This document shows positions 6,732 through 15,234 of a stretch of 37,175 bases of DNA, one piece after another; position 1 is the first letter of the stretch; every line of letters starts with the position of its first letter. The translations under genes and the position numbers were made by a program. The stretch comes from Clostridia bacterium (GTDB taxonomy: Bacteria; Bacillota; Clostridia; TANB77; CAG-508): contig JAUNSP010000007.1 in the NCBI GenBank assembly GCA_030539155.1, positions 1 through 37,175 on the forward strand, read 5' to 3'. The notes beneath the pieces are model-generated. The model was not told where the DNA came from, ran no database searches, and saw only the letters and a program-made list of their open reading frames with translations.

Positions 6732-8747
6732 TTAGTTTCTTCCTTTCGGAGATTCTAACTCTCTATCTAAGATATTTTTTAAATGAATTTCAATTACTTG
6801 TTTTCCATCTTTATTACTATCAATTTCAACATGATAAATATTATTATCAATCTGTCCCTTTATTAGACTTTGGTTAATTGCAGTTAATTTATTATCTAAA
6901 GTGACTACAGAATATGTTTTGTTGTTTATAGTTTTGTATTCAAAATTCAACTCTTTTTGCTTTAATATGTGTTGAATTTGCTCTATTGCTTTTATTAAAG
7001 TTTCTTCTTCATAATCTTTTTGCTCTTTATAAAAATCTTTAGCATCTTTATCAATATCATTATCTTCGACTTTTCTAAATCTATTACCTAAATTACTTTT
7101 TATTTGTTCAACAGTAAAATATGTAGAATCTAATTGTTTTAATGAATTGATATTTCGATCAATTTCACCACTTTTATAGCAACTAAACTTATTATATAAA
7201 ATAGTATCTCTAAAAATCGGATATCCAATAATAGGGAAGATTATTGTTTTATAATGCAACTGTTTTACTTCATCTGGTGTTAATAAATCTCTAGCAATTA
7301 AAGATGTGGACTTATTACCTTTATAGTCCATTATACTCATTGATTGACTTATAGAGTTAGATTCAATTGTCTGTTTTCCTAATCTTTTACTTATTGCCTC
7401 TGCAGTATCTTGAGTATTTGTTTTTAAGTATATTAACCCACAGTTATCTAAAATTATTTGAGATACATCTTTTCCATAAACATTATCTAATTGTGCAAAA
7501 GACTGAATGAAAAAATGAAATCGCATTCCTCGACTTCTTGCTACTGAAACAATAGCTTCAATATCTGAAAGTGGAGGACAGTTTGCAAATTCGTCCAAAA
7601 TCCAATCTATTTGAACTGGAAGTTTCTTATTATTTTGCAAATTAGCTAATTTTACTAATTCTCGGTATAATAAGCCAACAACAATTGTTACCAAAGTGAA
7701 ATAAGTCTTATCTTCATCTGGTACAATTACAAATAAAGCTGTGGGTTCTTTACCCAATAAATCAAAATCAAAATCTGTATTAGAAGTAACATTAGCGACA
7801 TTAATGTCATCAAACAATGCCATTTTCTCGCCAAATACTGCTGTGATACTTTTATAGGTGTTTTCGCTAGCACTTAAAATAGATGTCAATGAATCTTTAC
7901 TTTTAGTACCATAATCTTTTCTTTCTATATATAATTTAAACTTATTAAAATTTTTTTCTTGCATTGAACTATTTTGAAATTTACGAATGCTAGTCATGGT
8001 AATTTTATTTCTTGAAATATTTCCTGATTTATACTCTTCTAAGAAAAAACCTATTAGTCCTTCTAATAAGTTTTTTGCACTGTTATTCCAAAAAGGGTCC
8101 TTTTGTTGAGATTTTTCTTGCATTATTATTGTTGATAAAGATGTTATCAATCTATTCGTTTCAGCAAATGAACTCATTGCTTTGTTGTTAAACTCTACTT
8201 TCTCATTATCACCTGTTGACTCCTTACTTTTCTTTTCGTATTCAACATATTTTTCATACTCCTTTATTATAGGTTCTAAAATATTAAAATGATTTGATAA
8301 TTCTGGATGCCTAAAATCTAAAGTTAATACATTATAATTATTATCTTTAAACATTTTTGATGTTGTATTAAAAATCTCACCTTTAGGATCAGTAATAAAA
8401 ACACTTCTTTTAATTTTTGCAGTAGCAATAAAACTGCATTCTGGTATTACTGCCGTTACTGACTTACCACTTCCCGTTGAACCTAAATAAACATAGTGTG
8501 GTGTTTCTTTATCGAACCAAACATAACTTAAATCTTTACTAAACCATATAGGTACTCCAGCTTCTTTTATGCATGAAATCTTTTCTTTTTTAAAATTGTT
8601 TTTAATTTCTTGTATAGTCGAAAATCTAGCAGAACCATATTCATTTTTATTTTTAATTTTATGTTTTGAAACAAGCGGTTCGATAAATATAAAGCCAATA
8701 ATAAACAATAATAGTAGAGCTAATATAATAATTAGCTCTATAGACAT
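6732..8747 (-). CDS. virD4: VirD4/TraG-type coupling protein
   Basis: 671-residue coupling ATPase that delivers the relaxase-DNA complex to the secretion channel at the membrane. Residues 3-25 form one strong hydrophobic segment. Walker A is GSTGSGKS (89-96), FITDPKGEI (about 117-125) is typical of the TraG/VirD4 family, and Walker B is ILDEFANCPPL (from about 383). A VSVARSRGMRFHFFIQS segment follows. Its ATG has an SD (GGGAG) inside the end of the previous gene, which it overlaps by 10 bp. It stands apart from the pore genes, near the recombinase. Confidence 0.93.
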   Translation of the reverse strand: MSIELIIILALLLLFIIGFIFIEPLVSKHKIKNKNEYGSARFSTIQEIKNNFKKEKISCIKEAGVPIWFSKDLSYVWFDKETPHYVYLGSTGSGKSVTAVIPECSFIATAKIKRSVFITDPKGEIFNTTSKMFKDNNYNVLTLDFRHPELSNHFNILEPIIKEYEKYVEYEKKSKESTGDNEKVEFNNKAMSSFAETNRLITSLSTIIMQEKSQQKDPFWNNSAKNLLEGLIGFFLEEYKSGNISRNKITMTSIRKFQNSSMQEKNFNKFKLYIERKDYGTKSKDSLTSILSASENTYKSITAVFGEKMALFDDINVANVTSNTDFDFDLLGKEPTALFVIVPDEDKTYFTLVTIVVGLLYRELVKLANLQNNKKLPVQIDWILDEFANCPPLSDIEAIVSVARSRGMRFHFFIQSFAQLDNVYGKDVSQIILDNCGLIYLKTNTQDTAEAISKRLGKQTIESNSISQSMSIMDYKGNKSTSLIARDLLTPDEVKQLHYKTIIFPIIGYPIFRDTILYNKFSCYKSGEIDRNINSLKQLDSTYFTVEQIKSNLGNRFRKVEDNDIDKDAKDFYKEQKDYEEETLIKAIEQIQHILKQKELNFEYKTINNKTYSVVTLDNKLTAINQSLIKGQIDNNIYHVEIDSNKDGKQVIEIHLKNILDRELESPKGRN

Positions 8748-9568
8748 ATATCTCCCTTTTCTTTATTACCTTTACTAAAGTTTATTCTTTGTTTTAAATA
8801 ATCCTCAGTCGATTTTTTTTCAAAATCTAATAAACCATAATCATCGAGATGATAGTTTTGTAATTCATCAGGTTCATTTTTTTCGATATCATCAATTCTG
8901 TTTTTTAACATAGTCATTGCTGCCGTTGTTATTAAAGATTTTATTTTTTTGTTGGTTAAAAACATATTTTTTGTAATGTTACATCTTTCATCAAATAAAC
9001 AAACTCTTTCTTTGTATTTTGAATATTTATCTAAAAGTTTATTCGATGATTCTAAACTGTCACCAGCCCAGATACCCACTGATCCGCTATTAACAAATTG
9101 ATGTGTATAATCACCGCCACCTAGACCATTACCACAAGCAATAAGCATTGCAAGTGAATTGAATTTAGTAAATCCTATTGTTTTATCTTCTGCATAGCAC
9201 CATTGAGTAGGTTGTTTATATAAATCTATATATTCCTTCTTTGTATGATTATAAACATATCTAATGTTCTTTTCTTCTGGTGAAACTATATCCTCAAAAT
9301 TTTCAGCCCATTGATATACCGAACATTTCAAATCGTTGTCTTTAATTATTTTTGAAATTAATTTTGATGTAGTAGTTCCATCATTAGGTTCTGCATAATC
9401 TCCAACATGCAGTACTATGTCACCTTTCCATTCATTATTTAATAAATTTAATATATCTTGACAATGTGTATTACCAAGATAAGAATGTTCAGTTAATTTC
9501 AATAAGCTTTTATTACTATCACATATTTGTTTTTTTGTAATATTCATAAATCTATAGTATTGTCCCAT
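8738..9568 (-). CDS. Unknown MGQYY protein upstream of VirD4
   Basis: 276 residues with no signal peptide or membrane span. It begins MGQYYRFMNITKKQ, a start I associate with hypothetical proteins of phages and conjugative elements. Notable segments are LLKLTEHSYLGN, WKGDIVLHVGDYAEPND, WCYAEDKTIGFTKFNSLAMLIACGNGLGGGDY and GSVGIWAGDSLESSN. The conserved-looking WAGD and GNGLGGGDY blocks suggest a folded domain, but I recognise no catalytic signature. SD AAGGAG precedes the ATG. It overlaps virD4 and directly follows the 159-residue gene, so it is co-transcribed with transfer genes. Confidence 0.65.
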   Translation of the reverse strand: MGQYYRFMNITKKQICDSNKSLLKLTEHSYLGNTHCQDILNLLNNEWKGDIVLHVGDYAEPNDGTTTSKLISKIIKDNDLKCSVYQWAENFEDIVSPEEKNIRYVYNHTKKEYIDLYKQPTQWCYAEDKTIGFTKFNSLAMLIACGNGLGGGDYTHQFVNSGSVGIWAGDSLESSNKLLDKYSKYKERVCLFDERCNITKNMFLTNKKIKSLITTAAMTMLKNRIDDIEKNEPDELQNYHLDDYGLLDFEKKSTEDYLKQRINFSKGNKEKGDICL

Positions 9569-10048
9569 TTATGAAATCTCCTTATCTTCTTTTTGAAGAC
9601 TTAAATATTGATCAATTTCAAATTTTTCAATAGTAATATTGAAATTATTAGAATTATATTCACCATTTTGATACAACAAATATGATTCTTCATTCTGATC
9701 ATATATCCAAACTTGACCATCGAAATTGTTTTCATTATCATAAGGAACTGCATCTAAATATTCATAATCTATTTCCTCTTTTAATTTTTCAATTTCCTTT
9801 TGAAATAGTTCTTTAGCATTTTCATAAGAACTTGTAACACCAGCAACAGAATAAATAACTTCGTCATTTACAATTGCATTATTAGTAATAACATAAACTT
9901 CTTTAACACTATTTTTTTCAATATTTTTAATATCTAAATCTATTTGTTTCAAAAAATAATGCCCATCTTTACTCATCCTATCATTATCCCAATATAATCC
10001 ACCAATATCTTTTTTCAATTTATTCCATATTTCTTTTTCTATAAACAT
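9569..10048 (-). CDS. Unknown acidic protein
   Basis: 159 residues, acidic and rich in Asn/Tyr, soluble, no recognised domain. The central part KEVYVITNNAIVNDEVIYSVAGVTSSYENAKELF looks like a small alpha/beta fold. The start is placed at MFIEKEIW, where GGAGGG is 7 nt upstream; the earlier ATG touches the SD. The next gene starts right at its stop codon, giving a tight operon with the MGQYY protein and VirD4. Confidence 0.6.
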   Translation of the reverse strand: MFIEKEIWNKLKKDIGGLYWDNDRMSKDGHYFLKQIDLDIKNIEKNSVKEVYVITNNAIVNDEVIYSVAGVTSSYENAKELFQKEIEKLKEEIDYEYLDAVPYDNENNFDGQVWIYDQNEESYLLYQNGEYNSNNFNITIEKFEIDQYLSLQKEDKEIS

Positions 10049-10060
10049 TAGCATCCCTCC

Positions 10061-10183
10061 TTAATTTAAAATATATATTTTATGTTTATATATAAGTATT
10101 TCCATTATTTCTTTATTATTTTTATAAATCCAAAATCTATGTCCCCAAAATAGTTTCCATTTACTAACTTTTTGTTTCTTCAT
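10061..10183 (-). CDS. Possible 40-aa basic ORF coupled to the methyltransferase
   Basis: The ATG lies within the last codons of the DNA methyltransferase gene in another frame, with GGTGAG 4 nt upstream, and the frame stays open for 40 codons. The product is basic and aromatic (begins MKKQKVSKWKLFWGHRFW). The overlap and the filling of an otherwise empty gap favour it; the weak SD and lack of any homolog I know weigh against. Confidence 0.35.
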   Translation of the reverse strand: MKKQKVSKWKLFWGHRFWIYKNNKEIMEILIYKHKIYILN

Positions 10184-10871
10184 AAATCTCACCAATCCTT
10201 CTCATACAGGTTTCAAAAAAAATTTTATTTATTTCAAAACCAATATAGTTTCGATGTTCTTTTATACATCCAACAGCAGTTGTTCCCGAACCAATAAAAC
10301 AGTCTAAAATAACATCGTCTATTTTAGAACTATTTCTTATAATTTTCCTTATTAATTCTTCTGGCTTAATTGTTGGATGATTCCATTTTCGCTTATCTTT
10401 TATATTGATCGGATAATAAAAAACTGTCTTAGCATCTTCATAATTTGATGGATTACAATATCCACCTTTTCTAAAATATAAACAATATTCTTTATCTGTT
10501 AAATATTTATTATTAAATAGTGGCATAGCATTAGTTTTATTCCATATCAAAATATCCATTTTGCATTTTTGATTGTTAACAAAAAAATCGATATAAAAGG
10601 GAATCTGCTCACAATTACAAAAAATATAAATATTTATTCTTTTCATTACTCTTAATAATTCATATAATATATTTTTATCGTATCCATTGGTCAAATTAGA
10701 ATTATACAGTTCATCATTATATTTTTGAATCGTATGTGATAAATCACTATATCCACCAGCATTATGATTCAATATCTTATAAGGTGGATCTATAATTACT
10801 AAATCTACAAAATTGTCTGGAATTTTTTTAATTCCGATAAGACAATCTTCATTATAGATTTTATTAAGCAT
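10164..10871 (-). CDS. DNA adenine/cytosine-N4 methyltransferase, orphan
   Basis: 235 residues of the N6/N4 amino-methyltransferase family. The catalytic motif IDPPY is at residues 27-31. The SAM-binding motif (DVILDCFIGSGTTAVGC, about 186-202) lies C-terminal to it. That order defines the beta class. Between them is a short target-recognition region, and NHPTIKPEELI precedes the SAM motif as usual. No restriction endonuclease is beside it; the neighbour upstream is an XRE regulator overlapping by 8 bp. On a conjugative element such orphan enzymes usually protect the incoming DNA from host restriction or act in regulation. Target sequence unknown. Confidence 0.88.
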   Translation of the reverse strand: MLNKIYNEDCLIGIKKIPDNFVDLVIIDPPYKILNHNAGGYSDLSHTIQKYNDELYNSNLTNGYDKNILYELLRVMKRINIYIFCNCEQIPFYIDFFVNNQKCKMDILIWNKTNAMPLFNNKYLTDKEYCLYFRKGGYCNPSNYEDAKTVFYYPINIKDKRKWNHPTIKPEELIRKIIRNSSKIDDVILDCFIGSGTTAVGCIKEHRNYIGFEINKIFFETCMRRIGEIYEETKS

Positions 10872-11115
10872 TTAATAATTCCTTTATTCTATAATAAGAT
10901 TCATATCTATATTTTAATAACTCTTCATAATTTAGCTTTAAAACTTTACTTAGTCTAAACAGAAAAACACAACTTGGTTCTTTGATATTACCATTTTCTA
11001 AATTACTTAATTCAGTAATAGATATTTTTGTTATTTCTGATAGTTCTTCTAAAGTTAATTTCATTTTTAATCTTTTTTCTTTTAATATTTTTCCTAAAAT
11101 GTGTATAAAAACCAC
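10864..11115 (-). CDS. XRE-family repressor with an unusual start
   Basis: About 80 residues, a single helix-turn-helix: LGKILKEKRLKMKLTLEELSEITKISITELSNLENG. The tail is LKLNYEELLKYRYESYYRI. The listed GTG is fused to the SD (AAGGAGTG) and cannot be a normal start. The codon at proper distance (8 nt) is ATA at 11104-11106, which would give the typical length for the family. It overlaps the methyltransferase start, so it probably controls the methyltransferase operon. An 8-bp inverted repeat (11141-11163) and short direct repeats upstream are candidate operators. Confidence 0.75.
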   Translation of the reverse strand: MVFIHILGKILKEKRLKMKLTLEELSEITKISITELSNLENGNIKEPSCVFLFRLSKVLKLNYEELLKYRYESYYRIKELLNA

Positions 11116-11140
11116 TCCTTTCCTTTTTTTCTAAAAATAA

Positions 11141-11163
11141 AAATCAGTATTAATCACTGATTT
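11141..11163. promoter_or_regulatory. Inverted repeat upstream of the XRE gene
   Basis: AAATCAGT and ACTGATTT separated by 7 nt, 25 bp upstream of the SD of the XRE gene. Position and symmetry suit an operator for the XRE protein; it could also be a weak hairpin in the leader. Confidence 0.4.
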
Positions 11164-11192
11164 ATTAAAAATTTCTCTTTATTTCACATTCA

Positions 11193-11222
11193 AAAAAGTT
11201 TGCATTTCATTGCAAACTTTTT
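11193..11222 (-). terminator. Terminator between the DUF1281 operon and the XRE operon
   Basis: A perfect 12-bp stem (AAAAAGTTTGCA and complement) with a 6-nt loop. It is A/T-flanked on both sides, so it can act in either direction. It would end the relaxase operon transcript coming from the right. Confidence 0.7.
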
Positions 11223-11273
11223 ATATTTTGTATACTTTTTTGCATTATCTTTCATATTTTTGGTTTTTTATTG

Positions 11274-11309
11274 TGTATCACTTTCTGTATCACTATGTGT
11301 AGCACAATT
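11274..11309. repeat. Three 12-bp direct repeats (TGTATCAC type)
   Basis: TGTATCACTTTC, TGTATCACTATG and TGTAGCACAATT follow each other with exact 12-bp period in the 200-bp gene-free stretch 11223-11415. Two AACCGGA-type direct repeats (about 11356 and 11382) also lie there. This resembles a small iteron or multi-site operator; nothing else is seen in the stretch. Confidence 0.45.
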
Positions 11310-11415
11310 TATTTCTAATACCACATCTTATTAACAAACAATTCCACTTATAACCGGACTTTTTGCTCCAAAACCGGATTTTTTTAATATGTCTTTTATT
11401 TTTTATCGAAGAAAA

Positions 11416-11817
11416 CTATAATGTGATATCAGAATCTTTTTTACGCTGTGTCGTAATAAATGGACCATCAGAATCTTTTTTACGCTGTGCCGTAATAAAT
11501 GGACCATCAGAATTATTCATAAACTTTAATCGTAATAATTTATTTTTATCGATTTCATAATTACATTTCAATAATTTTTCATCTTGAGAATCTATATTAT
11601 CTGGATCTATATTACTAGTATAAATATGATCTGTTCCATCTGTAAAACATCTTTTATTACTATTTAAATTACCTTTTATCGAAAAATATATTACTGTATA
11701 TCTTTCTCTTTCCGAACCCTCACTCATCAAAATACATTCTTCAAAAAAATCCAATGCTTCTTGTTTAGAATTATATACATCTAAACTGCCACCACAATTT
11801 ACATAAATCTTACTCAT
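11416..11817 (-). CDS. Unknown small protein with a repeated C-terminal tail
   Basis: 133 residues, soluble. The N-terminal part (MSKIYVNCGGSLDVYNSKQE, ALDFFEECILMSEGSERERY) is of a kind seen in hypothetical genes of conjugative elements; I know no function for it. The C-terminus carries a 13-residue unit DSDGPFITAQRKK twice and then DSD, from a 39-bp tandem duplication. It follows the DUF1281 gene by 2 bp and ends the mobilisation operon. SD is weak, so it is probably coupled. Confidence 0.6.
   Translation of the reverse strand: MSKIYVNCGGSLDVYNSKQEALDFFEECILMSEGSERERYTVIYFSIKGNLNSNKRCFTDGTDHIYTSNIDPDNIDSQDEKLLKCNYEIDKNKLLRLKFMNNSDGPFITAQRKKDSDGPFITTQRKKDSDITL
11428..11505 (-). repeat. 39-bp tandem duplication inside a coding region
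   Basis: Two copies (11428-11466 and 11467-11505) differ at one base, and a third begins (ATCAGAATT). The unit is a multiple of 3, so copy-number change keeps frame and alters tail length. Confidence 0.9.
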
Positions 11818-11819
11818 TG

Positions 11820-12530
11820 CTACATCTCACTCATTTCATTTTCTATTTCATCTTCAGCAACAATGTGATCTAATATTTTTCCGCTGTTTTTTGATAAAAT
11901 GTGATATCCGTCTGAATCTTCGTCTTCATACTCCCAATTAAATTCGTCATCTGTACATAACTGACTATATTTTTCAACAATTCCGTAGGGAAGAGACCAA
12001 GCAGTATTAAATTCAATAGTATATTCTTCATCTTCAACATTATAATCTACTTCTATATCAGACTCCACATTCCATTTTGTTCCCCATATTTCTGTACACC
12101 AATTATACCATTGTGCATGACCATAATTTACAATATTATCAAAATATCTTTTTCCTAATTCCGACAAACTTGCAAACTTTTCTTCACAATCGTAAACCGT
12201 ACCATCAAATGACTTTTCTTCTTCAATTAATTTTTCTGGATTTACTTTATATTGCAAAATATCACTCTCGTATTTTCGCCAATAATCACCACCAAAAGAA
12301 AGTTTAGCATTACTTAGTTTATCTTCCATATCTCGCTTGCCTTCCTTATCCAATGAAAAATAATAACTTGCAATAGCTTTATCTTCAATTGAACCAGCAG
12401 GTATTTTTAGTGATTCTGGCATTGGTATAAGTTTGTTAAAATCTAATACATAATCCCCATCTTTTTTATCTAATATTTTATCCCCTAATTCTTTTTTACA
12501 TTTAATTTTATTATAAGTCCAATTTGGCAT
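11820..12530 (-). CDS. DUF1281 / Api92-like ferredoxin-fold protein
   Basis: 236 residues. It begins MPNWTYNKIKC, then FNKLIPMPESLKIPAGS, HAQWYNWCTEIWGTKWN and FNTAWSLPYGIVEKYS. This order (MPNW start, F-x-K-LIPMPE, WYNW-x-WGTKW, TAWSPP-like) is that of DUF1281/YubB-type proteins of plasmids and phages, whose role is not established. The start at MPNW has AAAGGAG 8 nt upstream and sits 1 nt after the relaxase stop; the longer reading overlaps the relaxase without reason. It is presumably made with the transfer genes. Confidence 0.75.
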   Translation of the reverse strand: MPNWTYNKIKCKKELGDKILDKKDGDYVLDFNKLIPMPESLKIPAGSIEDKAIASYYFSLDKEGKRDMEDKLSNAKLSFGGDYWRKYESDILQYKVNPEKLIEEEKSFDGTVYDCEEKFASLSELGKRYFDNIVNYGHAQWYNWCTEIWGTKWNVESDIEVDYNVEDEEYTIEFNTAWSLPYGIVEKYSQLCTDDEFNWEYEDEDSDGYHILSKNSGKILDHIVAEDEIENEMSEM

Positions 12531-12531
12531 T

Positions 12532-13848
12532 TCACCAACTCCTTTCTTTTTGATAATCACTTGATTGAAATAATTTACTGAACTCTTTGTTTGCTTCTTC
12601 CATTTCACTGTTTATCGATTTAATAGCATTTATAATCCTATGTTTGTTTTTATATTTATTAGATAATACATTACTTGATAAATAATTTTCTAAAATATTA
12701 TATCTAGTTTGATATTTATCTTTTTTAAATTCTTTTAATATTATTTCTCTTAATAAATCATCTTCATTAAAAGTTTTATATTTTTTTGATTTAGTATTAT
12801 AAAAATAGTCTGCATGATTAACAATTGCATTTAAAATATAATTATCTAGGTATTCTTGCTTACTATCAGTTAGTTTGCTGTTAACAATTATATTTGAAAC
12901 ATTATTATCTATATTAACTTTATATAAATAATTATTTATAGTATTAACACAACTTTTAAAATTGTTGTAGTCATCATAAAACTCATCTTTTGAAATAAAT
13001 AGATAATTCTTTATTTCTTTAGTTAACCGCCTTATTTCACTGTTTCTTATTGAATTAAATTTTATTTTCTTATGACGATTTTTTCTTTCATCATATAACA
13101 TTTTTCCTAATCTCAAAATATTTTCTTCTAGCATTAAATCATCCTTATTATAAAGAATAAAATTCTTTTCTTTAGGATTAAAATATTTTTTTAAATTATC
13201 TATTTCTTTATTGGTGATTGTAATCATTGGTGATAAATAGTTTTTTCTTTCAACGGCTAAGACAACTTCATTCTTCATAAAATCGATCTCATTTTTCGTT
13301 AATTCGCCTTTTCTTCGATAGTTTACTTTCTTATTAGAATAAATGTAATTTGGTTTCTTTTCAATAAAACTGAAATGAATATGTAAGTTATCAGTATCGG
13401 CATGAATAGATAAATTATAAGCCATATTTTTTTTGTCTTTAAATCCCATTTTTTTAAAAAAGCTTGGCAGAACATTTTTAATCATCTCTTGCTCTAAATC
13501 TTTTAATGTAATATTCTGTGTTAGATAATCATTATTAAAACTAATTACACCTTGCCATAAATTTGATTTTTCGGCATATTTTATGAATTTAAGTTTCCTT
13601 TTTTCTATTTCTTCTTTAGTTGCATAACTACCATCTTCTATTACAAGATTCATTCTATCTTCTTTAGTTAAATTCCCAGTATAATATTCAAACATGTTTA
13701 TAACTCTTTTTTCTTCGTTAGAAAAATAATCAAATTTTCGAGCAATTTTCTTTTTTAATCCTTCAATCTGACTTTGTGTGTAATTTGCTTCTCTTCTATT
13801 AAATGCATGTGTGAATTTACAATTAAATATTACTTTAGGACTAATCAT
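12532..13848 (-). CDS. Relaxase (MOB-P / MobL-like)
   Basis: 438-residue predicted nicking enzyme that cuts oriT and pilots the strand. The metal-binding histidine signature is His149 then LHIHFSF (His156, His158). Candidate catalytic tyrosines lie in NMFEYYTGN (about 51-59). The rest is lysine/asparagine-rich and helical, for DNA binding. The HxH motif and the neighbouring small DNA-binding proteins resemble MobL/MOB-P relaxases of Bacillota elements; assignment to an exact family would need a profile search. It follows a MobC-like gene with an 8-bp overlap, and DUF1281 starts 1 nt after its stop. Confidence 0.8.
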   Translation of the reverse strand: MISPKVIFNCKFTHAFNRREANYTQSQIEGLKKKIARKFDYFSNEEKRVINMFEYYTGNLTKEDRMNLVIEDGSYATKEEIEKRKLKFIKYAEKSNLWQGVISFNNDYLTQNITLKDLEQEMIKNVLPSFFKKMGFKDKKNMAYNLSIHADTDNLHIHFSFIEKKPNYIYSNKKVNYRRKGELTKNEIDFMKNEVVLAVERKNYLSPMITITNKEIDNLKKYFNPKEKNFILYNKDDLMLEENILRLGKMLYDERKNRHKKIKFNSIRNSEIRRLTKEIKNYLFISKDEFYDDYNNFKSCVNTINNYLYKVNIDNNVSNIIVNSKLTDSKQEYLDNYILNAIVNHADYFYNTKSKKYKTFNEDDLLREIILKEFKKDKYQTRYNILENYLSSNVLSNKYKNKHRIINAIKSINSEMEEANKEFSKLFQSSDYQKERSW

Positions 13849-14158
13849 CTAATCTTGAAATTTTTACCTTTCTTATAAATTCATTAACAGAATAGCTTTG
13901 TTTTGGATCAGTAATATTCACTATATTTAAATCTGAATATACTTGTTTACACAATTCATAAATTAAATTCACTTTCTTTAATATATAAATTATATCTTTA
14001 TTCATTTCATTTAACTGCTCTTGTTTGACTCTATTAGAAATAGCTTCTTCAATCATATTTGTAATTTCTTCTGAATAAGAAGTATGATTTTCTTTTTTAT
14101 ATGTCATTACCTTATCGTGTAATTCTTCTGAAATTGTTATATGTCTACTCAATTTCAT
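13841..14158 (-). CDS. MobC-like relaxosome accessory protein
   Basis: 105 residues. The N-terminus MKLSRHITISEELHDKVMTYKKENHTSYSEEITNMIEEAI has the strand-helix-helix shape of ribbon-helix-helix DNA-binding proteins. Its position just upstream of, and overlapping, the relaxase suggests a MobC-like oriT binder. The C-terminal half (KKVNLIYELCKQVYSDL) is helical. The ATG at MKLS has GAGG 6 nt upstream; the codon used by the longer reading is a TTG. It overlaps the zinc-ribbon gene by 14 bp. Confidence 0.65.
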   Translation of the reverse strand: MKLSRHITISEELHDKVMTYKKENHTSYSEEITNMIEEAISNRVKQEQLNEMNKDIIYILKKVNLIYELCKQVYSDLNIVNITDPKQSYSVNEFIRKVKISRLDD

Positions 14159-14420
14159 TTGCAACCTCTTTTTTAGGATTTAAAATTTTTTCTTTTAGTT
14201 TAACAATTTCCGTTTCAAACATAAAATTATTACATTTATTACAATGTGGCATTTCTTCATTTAATTCACCTTCATAAGCATTCTCATACATATCCATTAA
14301 TGAATCTTTTGTTTCACTATAAGTCGTTTTTAAAACATCATGTCTTACAAATGTATTATCACAATGTTCACATTCCAATTTAACATATATATCATATTGA
14401 TAATTATAATGTTCTACCAC
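14145..14420 (-). CDS. Small zinc-ribbon protein
   Basis: 91 residues with two CxxC knuckles, CEHC (Cys17/Cys20) and CNKC (about 60/63), separated by an acidic helix. This is the usual layout of a zinc ribbon. It is probably a DNA- or protein-binding accessory of the mobilisation operon. The start is GTG with GGATGA 6-7 nt upstream. Overlaps on both sides (7 bp with the preceding gene, 14 bp with the MobC-like gene) show operon translation. Confidence 0.65.
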   Translation of the reverse strand: MVEHYNYQYDIYVKLECEHCDNTFVRHDVLKTTYSETKDSLMDMYENAYEGELNEEMPHCNKCNNFMFETEIVKLKEKILNPKKEVANEIE

Positions 14421-14815
14421 TTTATCTCATCCTTTTCTAATTTCTTTAATTCTTTTAATACATAATTTAGTATTTGTAATTTAACCGGATCAATTTTATC
14501 TTCAGTTTTTTGTTTTTCTAAAGAGTGGTAAGGTTCCAATTCTGGCAAAAAATAATTTATTCCAAACTTTCTATAATTTTTTAACCATTCGGCGATTCTT
14601 CTATAAGGCAAATTGTCATGTAATATATTTGTATTTATACTAGCACGATTGAAAATATCTTTACCAGTTAATTCTGGAAATTCTAATCGCATCATAATAC
14701 ACCACAATTTAAAAACAATATCATATTCTATAACTCTTTTATAATGTATTTTATTTATAAACATATTTTGCTTTAATTCAGCTATTTCGTTATCAGTATA
14801 ATATCTCAATTTCAT
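14414..14815 (-). CDS. HTH-like protein of the mobilisation operon
   Basis: 133 residues. KRVIEYDIVFKLWCIMMRLEFPELTGKDIFNRASINTNILHDNLPYRRIAEWLKNYRKFG resembles the helix-turn-helix unit found in some transposase-like and element-borne proteins (GKxPxxIFxxAGF...RIxxWxxxYRKxG). No catalytic part is present, so DNA binding is the only function suggested. It is charged at the C-terminus. SD GGAGA precedes the ATG, which overlaps the stop of the upstream gene by 4 bp. Confidence 0.5.
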   Translation of the reverse strand: MKLRYYTDNEIAELKQNMFINKIHYKRVIEYDIVFKLWCIMMRLEFPELTGKDIFNRASINTNILHDNLPYRRIAEWLKNYRKFGINYFLPELEPYHSLEKQKTEDKIDPVKLQILNYVLKELKKLEKDEIKW

Positions 14816-15234
14816 AAATCTCTCTCCAAAATTCTACTGTTGTTAATTTTTTCAATAACTAAATTTTTTGTTTGATCATCATCTAATATTTCTCCTGCAA
14901 TTTTCTTAACTCCCTCTAAATCAAAATAATCTTCTAACTTTTTATCTTTTGCTATATCATAAACATATCTTTCTGTTTCATTCATTAAATTTCCCCAATA
15001 AAATACCATATCAAATTCTTTTGATTCTTTATCAAATTCAAAATATGCTATATTTTCATTTGAGGCAATATCTTCACAAATCGCATCTAAATTATTTAAA
15101 ATATAATTCTTAGAATCTATATCAAAATCATCTAAATAACTATCTAAGAAAACTAAATAACTAAATCCACTAGTTTGACTCATTCCGTAATTTATAATAT
15201 CATTCGCTATTAATTTATTTAATGTCATCTTCAT
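14812..15234 (-). CDS. Unknown acidic protein, second gene of the mobilisation operon
   Basis: 140 residues, acidic, soluble (FLDSYLDDFDIDSKNYIL, EFDMVFYWGNLMNETERYVY). No domain recognised. GGAGG lies 11 nt upstream of the ATG, inside the end of the RHH gene, which it overlaps by 20 bp, so translation is coupled. The overlap with a DNA-binding RHH partner could fit a toxin-antitoxin arrangement as well as a relaxosome accessory. I cannot choose between them. Confidence 0.55.
   Translation of the reverse strand: MKMTLNKLIANDIINYGMSQTSGFSYLVFLDSYLDDFDIDSKNYILNNLDAICEDIASNENIAYFEFDKESKEFDMVFYWGNLMNETERYVYDIAKDKKLEDYFDLEGVKKIAGEILDDDQTKNLVIEKINNSRILERDL

Noticed and set aside
11363-11560. Plus-strand ORF across the 39-bp repeats
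   Set aside because: Its repeats are explained by the minus-strand coding gene; there is no SD and half lies in intergenic DNA.
12531-12608. A 26-residue N-terminal extension of the DUF1281 protein
   Set aside because: It overlaps the relaxase C-terminus; the family starts with MPNW, where a good SD is found.
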